DNA of 64,000 nucleotides, taken from Curtobacterium ammoniigenes NBRC 101786 (lineage in GTDB: Bacteria > Actinomycetota > Actinomycetes > Actinomycetales > Microbacteriaceae). Made by a program: the position numbers and the translations under genes. A model generated the notes under the pieces. It worked only from the letters and a program-made list of their open reading frames with translations. It had not been told where the DNA came from and made no database searches. Where the stretch lies: the NCBI RefSeq assembly GCF_001571045.1, contig NZ_BCSV01000005.1:221090-285089 (forward strand). Direction: 5' to 3'. Below, piece by piece: positions 1 to 9,967 of this stretch. Positions within the stretch are counted from its first letter, which is position 1; every line of letters starts with the position of its first letter.

Positions 1-36
1 GGGGAACGGCCCGCCGGAACGGAGCGCGCAGCATGA
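1..36 (+). CDS. C-terminal end of an upstream gene, probably the ABC transporter ATPase
   Basis: The frame beginning at base 1 reads eleven codons (GERPAGTERAA) and ends at TGA 34-36. That stop overlaps the ATG of the first permease in an ATGA junction, so the two are probably one operon. Nothing in eleven residues identifies the product. From context (two simple-sugar/nucleoside-type permeases follow) it is likely the ATP-binding subunit, but this is inference only. Confidence 0.5.
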   Translation, partial: GERPAGTERAA

Positions 37-1379
37 CCGATCGCGAGAGCGCGCCGGAGCCCGGAGCGTCAGGGACGCTCACCGAGCTGGAAAGCGATGA
101 CCGCCTCCAGGAATCCGAGCCGGGCACATCGCTCACGACCGAGCGACCGAGCGACGCGGAGGGCGAGCGCGGCGACGATCGCTGGAGCACTGCGCTCCGG
201 CGCATCACCGACGGCTCCGTCCTGGTGACGATCCTCGCGGTCGTGCTGGCGTTCGTCGCGAGCGGCATTCTGATCGCGGTCACGGACCCCACGGTGACCG
301 GGGCGATGGCGTACTTCTTCGGCCGGCCATCGTCCACGTTCGCGGCGCTCGGCCACACGGTCGGCGGTGCATTCGTGTCGATGTTCCGCGGGGCGATCTA
401 CGACCCCGGTCAGTCCTCGTTCGGCGCCGGGATCGAATCGCTCTGGACCACGATCGGGTTCGCGACGCCGCTGATCGTCGCCGGTCTTGGCGTCGCGGTG
501 TCGTTCCGCTCTGGTCTGTTCAACATCGGTGGCCAGGGGCAGATCCTCATCGGCGCTGCATGCGCCGGCTGGTTCGGATACTCCTTCTCGATGCCGGCGA
601 TCGTTCACATTCCCCTGACAGTGATCGCGGGCATCGTCGGAGGCGCGATCTGGGGCGGGATCGTCGGACTTCTGAAGTCGCGCACCGGCGCGCATGAGGT
701 GATCGTCACGATCATGCTCAACTACGTCGCGCTGTATCTGCTGCAGTACGCGCTCAGCACGAAGGGCCTCATGCAGGCGCCGGGGAGCACGAATCCGCAA
801 TCCGCGGCAATGCGGCCGACCGCGATCCTGCCGACGTTCCTCGGTGCGCACGGGGCGGGCGTGAACGTCGGAATCCTCATCGCGATCGGCGCTGTCGTGG
901 TCACGTGGTGGCTGATGAACCGGTCGACGCTCGGGTTCCAGTTCCGCACGGTCGGCGAGAACCCGCGCGCCGCTCGGGTTGCGGGCATGAACGTCGGCAA
1001 CCTGACGATCTGGGCGATGCTCATCTCCGGCGCGCTCGTCGGCATCGCGGGCGCCTACCAGGTGCAGGCGGCCGTCACCACCGGATTCGATTCCGGCATC
1101 GACGCGGGCATCGGATTCGACGCCATCACCGTCGCGCTCCTCGGCCGCTCGAAGCCCTGGGGCGTGTTCTGGGCCGGCCTGCTCTTCGGCGCGCTCAAGG
1201 CGGGCGGGTCCTACGTGCAGGCGAGCCAGGGGATCCCCATCGACATCGTCAGCGTCATCCAAGCGCTGATCGTCCTGTTCATCGCGGCGCCCCCGCTCGT
1301 TCGCGCGATCTTCCGTATCCCGCAGCCGGGCGCCCGCTCCAAGCGCTCCACGAAGTCCCGAAAGGCGGTCGCCGCGTGA
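33..1379 (+). CDS. ABC transporter permease, nucleoside/simple-sugar type (first of two)
   Basis: Inner-membrane subunit of the BPD_transp_2 class used for nucleoside or simple-sugar import. The 448-residue product has about 55 charged, probably disordered N-terminal residues, then a run of hydrophobic helices. The family's conserved loop appears as FNIGGQGQILIGA near residue 163, and PRAARVAGMNVG lies further on. The ATG follows GGAG and overlaps the preceding stop. The second permease begins four bases before this stop, so the two form a coupled heterodimer. The cdd and deoA genes downstream point to nucleosides as substrate. No substrate-binding lipoprotein lies in the window; it may be upstream. 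Confidence 0.88.
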   Translation: MTDRESAPEPGASGTLTELESDDRLQESEPGTSLTTERPSDAEGERGDDRWSTALRRITDGSVLVTILAVVLAFVASGILIAVTDPTVTGAMAYFFGRPSSTFAALGHTVGGAFVSMFRGAIYDPGQSSFGAGIESLWTTIGFATPLIVAGLGVAVSFRSGLFNIGGQGQILIGAACAGWFGYSFSMPAIVHIPLTVIAGIVGGAIWGGIVGLLKSRTGAHEVIVTIMLNYVALYLLQYALSTKGLMQAPGSTNPQSAAMRPTAILPTFLGAHGAGVNVGILIAIGAVVVTWWLMNRSTLGFQFRTVGENPRAARVAGMNVGNLTIWAMLISGALVGIAGAYQVQAAVTTGFDSGIDAGIGFDAITVALLGRSKPWGVFWAGLLFGALKAGGSYVQASQGIPIDIVSVIQALIVLFIAAPPLVRAIFRIPQPGARSKRSTKSRKAVAA

Positions 1380-2662
1380 GCTCGCTCGCACCAGGTGCCG
1401 ATCTCGCCGCTGCCACGCGCATCGACGGCGCTCGCCGCTCCCGCAGTTGGAAGCTCCCGATCGGGTACGGCGTGTTCGCCGCGCTCGCGGTCGTGCTCTT
1501 CGGCGTGTTCCACAAGGCGGGAACGGCCACGTTCTCGCTGTCGAGCGCCCACGACTTCGTGCACCTTCCGAGTGTGCCGTTGCCCTCGACACCGACCGGC
1601 ATCGTCGTCATCGTGCTGTTGCTCGCCGCGACGGCGTTCGCGATCGCCCGGGCGTCGGCCGGTGCTCGCACGCCGATGTGGGTGACCGTCGTGTTCGCGA
1701 TCGTGTTCGTCATCGGGTTCCTCGCGTGGACGGCGCCGGGTGCGACGATCCCGATCCCCGGCCTCCTGGTCGGTGCGCTCGGACTGTCGGCCCCGCTCAT
1801 CTTCGGGTCGCTCGGCGGCGTGATCTCCGAGCGGGTGGGCGTCGTGAACATTGCGATCGAGGGGCAGTTCCTCGCCGGCGCCTTCGCGTCCGCCGTCATC
1901 GCCAGCGTGACCGGTTCGGCGTTGGTCGGTCTCGTCGCAGCGGTGGTCGCGGGCGTGCTCGTGTCGTTCATCCTCGCGGCGTTCAGCATCAAGTACCTCG
2001 TCGACCAGGTCATCGTCGGCGTGGTGATCAACGCGTTCGTCTCCGGTCTGACGGGGTTCCTCTACTCCAAGGTGTTGGCGACGGACACGGCGCTGAACGT
2101 CGGCGTCCGCTTCCCGGCGCTGCCGATTCCGGGGCTGTCGGGTATTCCGATCATCGGGCCGGTCTTCTTCAACCAGTCGGTGATCGTCTACCTCATGTAC
2201 GTCGCGGTCGCCGCCGTGACGATCGGCCTGTTCACGACGCGCTGGGGTCTTCGACTGCGCGCGGTCGGTGAGCACCCGCAGGCAGCTGACACGGTCGGGA
2301 TCAACGTCGCGTGGACGCGCTTCTGGAACGTGTCGCTGGCGGGCGCGATCGCCGGGCTGGGCGGGGCGTACTTCACGCTCGGCTCGGTGGGGCCGTTCGC
2401 GAAGGACATGACCGCGGGAGCCGGCTATATCGCGTTGGCCGCGGTGATCTTCGGCCGGTGGGACCCGATCAAGGCGACCTTCGCGGCGCTCCTCTTCGGA
2501 TTCGCGTCGAATCTGCAGAACACGCTCGGGGCGATCAACTCGCCGGTGCCGAGCGAGTTCCTGCTGATGCTGCCATACGTGGTCACGATCTTCGCCGTCG
2601 CCGGTCTCGTCGGTCGGTCTCGGGGCCCGGCAGCATCTGGCAAGCCGTACATCAAGGCGTAG
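1376..2662 (+). CDS. ABC transporter permease, nucleoside/simple-sugar type (second of two)
   Basis: Partner membrane subunit of the same BPD_transp_2 family, 428 residues from a GTG that overlaps the previous stop as GTGA. The N-terminal third carries extra hydrophobic segments. The core holds the family loop VVNIAIEGQFLAGAF near residue 158 and HPQAADTVGINV, which parallels the first permease. Unequal paired permeases of this type are typical of PnrA/BmpA-like nucleoside transporters. The next gene is cytidine deaminase 58 bases on, supporting uptake of nucleosides for salvage. The exact substrate cannot be read from sequence. Confidence 0.88.
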   Translation: MSSLAPGADLAAATRIDGARRSRSWKLPIGYGVFAALAVVLFGVFHKAGTATFSLSSAHDFVHLPSVPLPSTPTGIVVIVLLLAATAFAIARASAGARTPMWVTVVFAIVFVIGFLAWTAPGATIPIPGLLVGALGLSAPLIFGSLGGVISERVGVVNIAIEGQFLAGAFASAVIASVTGSALVGLVAAVVAGVLVSFILAAFSIKYLVDQVIVGVVINAFVSGLTGFLYSKVLATDTALNVGVRFPALPIPGLSGIPIIGPVFFNQSVIVYLMYVAVAAVTIGLFTTRWGLRLRAVGEHPQAADTVGINVAWTRFWNVSLAGAIAGLGGAYFTLGSVGPFAKDMTAGAGYIALAAVIFGRWDPIKATFAALLFGFASNLQNTLGAINSPVPSEFLLMLPYVVTIFAVAGLVGRSRGPAASGKPYIKA

Positions 2663-2720
2663 CGGGCCGTCGCGCCCGCGCCGTCTCGCCGTCTCGACGC
2701 CTGTCTGGAGGCCTGTCCCC

Positions 2721-3166
2721 GTGAATCCCGCACCGCCCGAATCGCCCGCGCCCACTCCGCAGGCATCGCCGATTGACTGGGCGGCGCTCCGCGACGCCGC
2801 CACAGCGGCGCTCGTCCACGCGTACGTGCCGTACTCGCGGTTCCCGGTCGGGGCCGCGGCCCTGACCGATGACGGCCGCGTCGTGTCCGGCTGCAACGTC
2901 GAGAACGCGTCCTACGGCGTGACGCTCTGCGCGGAATGCTCGCTCGTGTCGCAGCTGCACATGACCGGCGGCGGCACGCTCGTCGCGTTCACCTGCGTTG
3001 ACGGGGACGGCTCGACACTGATGCCGTGCGGGCGGTGCCGACAGCTGCTCTTCGAACACTCGGCGCCGGGCATGCTCCTGGAGACCCTCTCCGGCATTCG
3101 CACCATCGACGAGGTCCTGCCAGACGCGTTCGGGCCGCGCACGCTTCGCACCTACCAGGAGTCGCA

Positions 3167-3170
<4 letters not shown>
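2721..3170 (+). CDS. cdd: Cytidine deaminase
   Basis: Hydrolytic, zinc-dependent deamination of cytidine and deoxycytidine to uridine and deoxyuridine in pyrimidine salvage. The 149-residue protein has CNVENASYG at 58-66, then TLCAE with the zinc cysteine 70 and proton-shuttle glutamate 72, and PCGRCRQLL with zinc cysteines 103 and 106. This is the standard homotetrameric CDA pattern. A GTG start is chosen because GGAGG lies at 2707-2711. About 18 proline-rich residues precede the usual family start. Its stop overlaps the TTG start of deoA, so the two are probably translated together. Confidence 0.96.
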
Positions 3171-4494
<1,324 letters not shown>

Positions 4495-4498
<4 letters not shown>

Positions 4499-4523
4499 TC
4501 GGCGCTGGTCCGGCCGGTAGGCT
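4495..4523 (+). promoter_or_regulatory. Candidate aspA promoter
   Basis: A TAGGCT -10 hexamer at 4518-4523 lies 17 bases after CTGATC (4495-4500), which overlaps the deoA stop. The expected transcript would carry a leader of about 90 bases before the aspA GTG. The -10 is good and the -35 is weak. Confidence 0.5.
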
Positions 4524-4618
4524 CGGTTCCGCCAGCGCGGCCGACGCCACAAGCGCCCCGCGAACGCGTTCGATGCGGTCATCTCGACGAAGCGATGCCC
4601 GTGACAGGAGGAACCCTC

Positions 4619-6106
4619 GTGACCAACGATCCCCGCTCCGCGCCCCTGACCCGTACCGAGACCGATTCGCTCGGCTCGCGTGAGGTCCCGGCGAACGCCT
4701 ATTGGGGGGTGCACACGCTGCGGGCACTCGAGAACTTCCCGATCACCTCGGTGCCGATCTCGGTCTATCCGGATCTGATCGAAGCGCTCGCCACGGTCAA
4801 GCAGGCAGCCGCCCGGGCGAACAAGGCCATCGGCGTGCTCGACGCGGAGCGTGCTGACGCGATCGATCAGGCCGCGCAGGAGGTGCGCGACGGCGCACTT
4901 CGCGATCAGTTCATCGTGGACATCGTGCAGGGCGGGGCCGGCACGTCGACGAACATGAACACGAACGAAGTGCTCGCCAACCGTGCGCTCGAGATTCTCG
5001 GCCGCGAACGCGGCGACTACGCGTTTCTGCACCCCATCGACCACGTCAACCGCAGCCAGTCGACGAACGACACCTATCCGACGTCGATCAAGCTCGCCAT
5101 GATCTTCGGTGTCCGCCGTCTGATGACCGCCCTGGAAGCGCTCTCGGCAGCCTTCGCCGAGCGCGGCGTCGCCTTCGCGGAGGTGCTCAAGGTGGGGCGG
5201 ACGCAGCTGCAGGACGCCGTGCCGATGACGCTCGGGCAGGAGTTCACCGGGTTCTCGCACACCATCGCCGAAGACGTCGTGCTCCTCGGCAAGGTCATTC
5301 CGCTGCTCGCGGAGATCAACCTGGGCGCCACTGCCATCGGGACGGGTATCACCGCCGACCCGCAGTACCGAACGGAGGTTCGTCGCCAGCTTGCCGAAGC
5401 CTCCGGCATCGAGGTCGTCACGGCTCCCGACCTCATCGAAGCCACGAGCGACGCCGGGGTGTTCTTGACCCTGTCCGCGTCGGTCAAGCGCAGCGCGACA
5501 AAGCTCTCGAAGATCTGCAACGACCTGCGGCTGCTGTCGTCAGGTCCGCAGGCGGGCCTCGGTGAGATCACGTTGCCGCCGAGGCAGGCGGGGTCGTCGA
5601 TCATGCCAGGCAAGGTGAACCCGGTCATTCCGGAGGTCGTGAACCAGATCGCGTTCGCGGTCGCCGGAGCGGACACGACGGTCACCATGGCGGCGGAGGG
5701 CGGGCAACTGCAGCTCAACGCGTTCGAGCCGATCATCGCGCACTCGATCATGCAGTCGCTGCAGTGGATGGCGCGCGGATGCGACACGCTGCGAGAGCAT
5801 TGCGTCGCGGGTATCGAGGCGAACGCGGCGAAGCTCGCTGCGCAGGTCGACACGAACGTCGGCGTCGTGACCGCGCTGACCCCGTACATCGGGTACGCCG
5901 CGGCGGCATCGATCGCGCACACTGCGCTCACCACGTCCACGCCGATCGCCACGCTGGTCGTCGCCGCTGGCCTCATGGACGAGGCGCAGGTGCATCGGGT
6001 GCTGAGCCCGGCACGATTGTCGGGCATCGAACTGGCGACCGGTGCGATCCCGATCGTGACCGAGGAGATGCTCGACGCGCACGCGACGAGGCCGCGGAAC
6101 GGTTGA
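4619..6106 (+). CDS. aspA: Aspartate ammonia-lyase
   Basis: Deaminates aspartate to fumarate plus ammonia; member of the fumarase/aspartase superfamily. The 495-residue protein has the superfamily loop GSSIMPGKVNPVIPEVVNQ around residues 324-342. The N-terminal VPANAYWGVHTLRALENFPIT matches aspartases (GxHTLRAxENF) rather than class II fumarases (GAQTQRSxENF). AGGAGG at 4606-4611 selects GTG 4619 over the ATG at 4595. The gene stands alone, convergent with the YihY gene 14 bases away. A fumarase role is the alternative, less likely on motif grounds. Confidence 0.9.
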   Translation: MTNDPRSAPLTRTETDSLGSREVPANAYWGVHTLRALENFPITSVPISVYPDLIEALATVKQAAARANKAIGVLDAERADAIDQAAQEVRDGALRDQFIVDIVQGGAGTSTNMNTNEVLANRALEILGRERGDYAFLHPIDHVNRSQSTNDTYPTSIKLAMIFGVRRLMTALEALSAAFAERGVAFAEVLKVGRTQLQDAVPMTLGQEFTGFSHTIAEDVVLLGKVIPLLAEINLGATAIGTGITADPQYRTEVRRQLAEASGIEVVTAPDLIEATSDAGVFLTLSASVKRSATKLSKICNDLRLLSSGPQAGLGEITLPPRQAGSSIMPGKVNPVIPEVVNQIAFAVAGADTTVTMAAEGGQLQLNAFEPIIAHSIMQSLQWMARGCDTLREHCVAGIEANAAKLAAQVDTNVGVVTALTPYIGYAAAASIAHTALTTSTPIATLVVAAGLMDEAQVHRVLSPARLSGIELATGAIPIVTEEMLDAHATRPRNG

Positions 6107-6120
6107 GCGGTGCGTGGCGC

Positions 6121-7206
6121 TCAGCGCCCGACGGAATCGTCCACGTTCCGGCGTGACGCCGCCTCCCGAAGCTCGCGTTCAGCCTCCCGCTCACCGTCGC
6201 TGTCCGGCGGGAACCGCCTCGCATCGTGCCGAATCTGCGCGGCGGTCTCCTCGTCCTCGCGCTTCCAGCGAGCAATCGCGGCAAGTCGCTTCGTGTCGCG
6301 GAATGGCAGCGGGATCCGTGACACCGCGTCGATGTCGGCGAAGAGCTGCCGCTGACGGATCATCTCCGTGTCGAACTCGCCTCCGACGACGAGCACGAAG
6401 TTCGAGACATAGAGGTACGCCAGCAGCAGGATTCCGCCGCCGAGCCACCCGTAGGACCTGGTGGATCCGCCGAGCGTCTGCACATAGGCGGTGAATCCGA
6501 CCGTGGCGAGCGCCCAGACGATGATCGCGAATGCGGCGCCGGCGGACACCCACCGCCATGCAGGCGGCCGAACGATGGGTGTTGCGGAGTACAGCACTGC
6601 GACCATCACGACGAGCACCGCCACGAGGACGGGCCATTTGCCGATGTCCCACACCAGTGCCCAGGCCGACGGCAGGTGCAGCTGACGTTCGCAGATCGAT
6701 CGTGCGACCGACGGGGTGCCGAAGAGCACCACGAGTGCGATCGCGGTGCCGCCCATGAGCAGCAGCGCGACGCCGACCATACGGGAGCGGAATCTCCAGA
6801 TCCGGCGGCCCTCCTGGACGTCATAGGCGCTGTCCATCGTGCGGCCGAACGACGTCGCGTACGACGACAGCGACCAGGTGGTGAGCACCAGCCCCAGTGC
6901 AAGGCCGACCCACGGGTTCTGCATGTGCAGGAGCTGCTGCAGCGGACCCCGCAGGTGTTCCGCGACCGATTTCCGGAACAGCACGCCGACGACGTCGACC
7001 GCGATCGTCAGACCGCCGTCTTTCGAGTGCAGGATCGCGAACGTCGACATCACGGTCAGTGCTGCTGGGAACAGCGCGAGGGTCCCGAAGAATGTCAGTG
7101 CACCCGACTCGTCGATCACCCGATGCCGGGCGACGTCGTGGTAGGTGCGCCGGATCGCAGCGCGCACGCCTCGGCGCTGCAGCGCGCGCTCATCCCGCCG
7201 CGTCAT
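6121..7206 (-). CDS. YihY/BrkB family inner-membrane protein
   Basis: 361-residue polytopic protein of the YihY/UPF0761 family, once misnamed ribonuclease BN. The molecular function is not known. About six hydrophobic segments begin near residue 30 (ALTFFGTLALFPAALTVMSTF). The family core SYATSFGRTMDSAYDVQEGRRIWRF is clear, as is the C-terminal GGGILLLAYLYVSNFVLVVGGEFD. A charged cytoplasmic tail rich in Arg and Glu follows. ATG 7206 is chosen because a TAGCGT -10 element lies seven bases upstream on the same strand, as for many genes here; no Shine-Dalgarno sequence is visible. Confidence 0.85.
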   Translation of the reverse strand: MTRRDERALQRRGVRAAIRRTYHDVARHRVIDESGALTFFGTLALFPAALTVMSTFAILHSKDGGLTIAVDVVGVLFRKSVAEHLRGPLQQLLHMQNPWVGLALGLVLTTWSLSSYATSFGRTMDSAYDVQEGRRIWRFRSRMVGVALLLMGGTAIALVVLFGTPSVARSICERQLHLPSAWALVWDIGKWPVLVAVLVVMVAVLYSATPIVRPPAWRWVSAGAAFAIIVWALATVGFTAYVQTLGGSTRSYGWLGGGILLLAYLYVSNFVLVVGGEFDTEMIRQRQLFADIDAVSRIPLPFRDTKRLAAIARWKREDEETAAQIRHDARRFPPDSDGEREAERELREAASRRNVDDSVGR

Positions 7207-7213
7207 GGTCTGC

Positions 7214-7219
7214 ACGCTA
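7214..7219 (-). promoter_or_regulatory. -10 element for the YihY gene (leaderless type)
   Basis: Minus-strand TAGCGT, seven bases before ATG 7206. Transcription starting about seven bases past the hexamer would begin at or next to the ATG. Confidence 0.5.
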
Positions 7220-7286
7220 CCGACGGGGCGCCTTCGTGCGCGTGGAGCGTTGTACGCCGAGCGACGGTCGCACCCGCGCAGACGCC

Positions 7287-8603
7287 TCAGCGAAGGGTCG
7301 GATGCTCGGCGTCGTAGCGTCGGAACGACGGCACGACGCGAAGCAGCACGGCCACGAGCGCGATGATCACCAGGCCGCCGAGGATCGGCGGGGCGGCGAT
7401 CCCCGCCGCGACGACGAGACCCGCGAACAGGCTGCCGAGCCGCGGGCCTCCGGTCACCACGACGACGAAGATGCCCTGGAGGCGCCCCCGCATGCCGTCC
7501 GGCGATGCCGCCTGGAGGATCGTCCCGCGGAACACGGAGCTCACGTTGTCCGCGCCTCCGGCGAGCAGCAGGCAGGCGCACGCCAGCGCGACCGCCGGAA
7601 GGATCTGGGGAACGAACCCGACGTGTGCTGCACCCCCGAGGAGCCGCGCCGCGGCGATGACGATGCCGAACAGAGCGATGCTCGCGCCGTACGCGCTGAT
7701 CGCCCAGCCGACCGCCGCGCCCTGCCGGCGAACGTGATGCAGCGGGCCGGAGAACACTCCGGAGAGCAGCGATCCGGCGGCGTAGGCGGCGGTCATCACC
7801 CCGACGGTCACGGAGCCGCCGCCCACGACGAGTGCACCGATGGCGGGAAAGAGCACGATCGGCTGCCCGAACGTCATCGCGACGATGTCCAGCACGAACG
7901 TCATGGTGATCGTCGGGGCGCCGCGGAGGAACGCGACGCCCTCGACGAACGAACCGATCCCCGGCCGAAGCGCCCCGACCTCGGGTGCCATGCGCGGCAG
8001 CGCGAGGATCCCGAGGAATCCGAAGCTGAACAGCACGACGTCGACCGTGTAGGTCGGAGCGAAGCCGACCGCGGCGACGAGCACACCCGCCACTGCTGGC
8101 CCGACCGTGACGGCGAGTCCCGCGGAGATCCCGCCGAGCGCGCTCGCCGCTCGAAGCTGATCGGGCCCGACGAGTCGCGGGATAATCGCAGACCGGGACG
8201 CGCTCAGCACAGTCCCCGCAACGGTGTTGATCGTCGCGAGCAGATACAGCAGCCCCACCTCGTGCAGGCCGAGCCAGGCGTGCGTGGCGATCATCGCGGT
8301 CGATCCCCAGGCGAACAGTGCCGCGATGACGGCGACGTGCCGTCGATCGAACGCGTCGGCGAGCATGCCGCCGTAGAGCCCGGCGACCACCATCGGGATG
8401 AGCGCGATGACGGCGACGAGCGACACCGCGAACGTCGACGCCGTGATGGCGTAGACCTCGAGCCCGACCGCGACGGTGGTCATCTGCGTCCCGATGCCCG
8501 AGATCGTGCTCCCGATCCAGAGTCGCGCGAACGCGGGGGAGCGGCGGATCGGAGTGATGTCGGCGAAGACGCGAGAGCGCGCGGGCGCGTCAGATTGTGT
8601 CAC
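7287..8603 (-). CDS. MFS transporter, EntS/multidrug-exporter-like
   Basis: 438-residue major facilitator with about twelve hydrophobic segments. The N-terminal ADITPIRRSPAFARLWIGSTISGIGTQM resembles the enterobactin-exporter (EntS) branch of drug/siderophore MFS proteins. GMLADAFDRRHV at the loop between helices 2 and 3 is the MFS motif A variant (G-x3-D-x2-G-R/KR). The GTG start at 8603 is inferred from the beginning of family similarity; the open frame extends further upstream but runs over the FKBP gene. It is divergent from the FKBP gene across 57 bases. The substrate is unknown. Confidence 0.85.
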   Translation of the reverse strand: MTQSDAPARSRVFADITPIRRSPAFARLWIGSTISGIGTQMTTVAVGLEVYAITASTFAVSLVAVIALIPMVVAGLYGGMLADAFDRRHVAVIAALFAWGSTAMIATHAWLGLHEVGLLYLLATINTVAGTVLSASRSAIIPRLVGPDQLRAASALGGISAGLAVTVGPAVAGVLVAAVGFAPTYTVDVVLFSFGFLGILALPRMAPEVGALRPGIGSFVEGVAFLRGAPTITMTFVLDIVAMTFGQPIVLFPAIGALVVGGGSVTVGVMTAAYAAGSLLSGVFSGPLHHVRRQGAAVGWAISAYGASIALFGIVIAAARLLGGAAHVGFVPQILPAVALACACLLLAGGADNVSSVFRGTILQAASPDGMRGRLQGIFVVVVTGGPRLGSLFAGLVVAAGIAAPPILGGLVIIALVAVLLRVVPSFRRYDAEHPTLR

Positions 8604-8660
8604 GGTGGAACCATTCTGTCGCCTCTGCGGGCGTTCCGCCGCGTCTGGTTGACTTGCCGC

Positions 8661-9032
8661 ATGACAGACACGAGCAGCAAGCCAGAGATCGACGCGCCCG
8701 ACGGACCGGCGCCCGCGGACCTCCAGATCGTCGACATCGTCACCGGTGACGGCGCGGAGGCGGAGGCGGGCTCGACCGTCAAGGTGCACTACGTGGGCGT
8801 CGAATACGACTCGGGCGAGGAATTCGACTCGTCGTGGAACCGCGGCGAGCCCATCGACTTCCCGCTTGCGGCGCTCGTCCGCGGGTGGCAGGAGGGGATC
8901 CCCGGGATGAAGGTGGGCGGACGGCGCAAGCTCGTCGTGCCTCCGGAGCTGGCCTACGGCCCCGCGGGCGGCGGACATTTCCTTTCCGGCAAGACCCTGA
9001 TCTTCGTCATCGATCTGCTCGGCGTTCGCTGA
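8661..9032 (+). CDS. FKBP-type peptidyl-prolyl cis-trans isomerase
   Basis: Single-domain cytosolic FKBP of 123 residues, catalysing prolyl isomerisation in protein folding. There is no signal peptide. The domain runs from about residue 20. It shows VKVHYVGVEYDSGEEFDSSW, then PIDFPLAALVRGWQEGIPGMKVGGRRKLVVPPELAYG and TLIFVIDLLGV, which are the active-site pocket strands of the family. ATG 8661 has no strong ribosome site, so a short-leader transcript is likely. The stop overlaps the ATG of the aldo/keto reductase (TGATG). Confidence 0.95.
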   Translation: MTDTSSKPEIDAPDGPAPADLQIVDIVTGDGAEAEAGSTVKVHYVGVEYDSGEEFDSSWNRGEPIDFPLAALVRGWQEGIPGMKVGGRRKLVVPPELAYGPAGGGHFLSGKTLIFVIDLLGVR

Positions 9033-9868
9033 TGACCCCGGTCGTTTCGACCCGCGAGCTCAACGACGGGCACCGTCTGCCGGTCCTCGGACTCGGGACA
9101 TACGGGCTGAACGGCGACGCGGGAACCGCTGCGGTCGGCGACGCGATCCGGTCGGGCTACCGCCTGCTCGATACCGCGTTGAACTACGGCAACGAGGATG
9201 CGGTCGGTCGCGCGGTGCGTGCATCGGATGTGCCCCGTTCCGAGTTCGTGGTCACGTCGAAGCTGCCCGGTCGGCACCACGGCTGGGACGAGGCCCACCG
9301 CTCGGTCGAGGAGAGCCTGGCGAACCTCGGCCTCGAGTCGATCGACCTGTACCTCATCCATTGGCCGAACCCGTCCGTTGGCAAGTTCGTCGACACCTGG
9401 CGGGCCCTCGTGGACCTGCGCGACAGCGGCGTGGTGCGCTCGATCGGCGTCTCGAACTTCACCGAGGAGCACCTGACGCAAATCATCGACGCGACCGGTG
9501 TGGCCCCGGCCGTGAACCAGATCGAGCTGCACCCGTTCTTCCCGCAGGAGGCCATGCGAGCCGTCCACGAGCGGCTCGGCATCGTCACGGAGTCGTGGAG
9601 TCCGCTGGCGAAGCGGAGCGAACTCCTGCAGGAGGCGCCGATCCGGTCTGCGGCGGCCGCGCACGGTGTCGAACCTGTCCAGGTGGTGCTCCGTTGGCAC
9701 GTCCAGCTCGGCGCCGTGCCGGTTCCGAAGTCGGGCGACGCCGGGCGCCAGCGGGAGAACCTCGATGTGTTCGGGTTCACACTGACTGACGACGAGATGT
9801 CGGCGATCAGCGGACTCGAGCGGGGTCGGCTCTGGGACGGCGACCCGGACACGCACGAGGAGATGTAG
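9032..9868 (+). CDS. Aldo/keto reductase
   Basis: NADPH-dependent oxidoreductase of the AKR superfamily, 278 residues, with a TIM-barrel fold. The catalytic set is visible: Asp and Tyr in LLDTALNYGNE, Lys in TSKLPGRHHG, and His in YLIHWPNPS. The second signature reads IGVSNFTEEHL, and the cofactor tail includes VPKSGDAGRQRENLDVF. It is close to 2,5-diketo-gluconate reductase-like AKR5 members, but the substrate cannot be set. Translation is coupled to the FKBP gene, and a strong hairpin follows its stop. Confidence 0.92.
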   Translation: MTPVVSTRELNDGHRLPVLGLGTYGLNGDAGTAAVGDAIRSGYRLLDTALNYGNEDAVGRAVRASDVPRSEFVVTSKLPGRHHGWDEAHRSVEESLANLGLESIDLYLIHWPNPSVGKFVDTWRALVDLRDSGVVRSIGVSNFTEEHLTQIIDATGVAPAVNQIELHPFFPQEAMRAVHERLGIVTESWSPLAKRSELLQEAPIRSAAAAHGVEPVQVVLRWHVQLGAVPVPKSGDAGRQRENLDVFGFTLTDDEMSAISGLERGRLWDGDPDTHEEM

Positions 9869-9883
9869 TTCACGATCGTTGCC

Positions 9884-9923
9884 GAACGGCGGGGAGCGTC
9901 CATCGGGGCGCACCCCGCCGTTC
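9884..9923 (+). terminator. Intrinsic-type terminator hairpin after the AKR gene
   Basis: A perfect 11-base inverted repeat, GAACGGCGGGG (9884-9894) with CCCCGCCGTTC (9913-9923), spans an 18-base loop 16 bases after the stop. No long T tract follows, as is common in high-GC actinobacteria. Confidence 0.75.
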
Positions 9924-9967
9924 CTCTGCGAGCGGTAGGATTGTTCCCCCGTCGAGAAGGGTTCGGT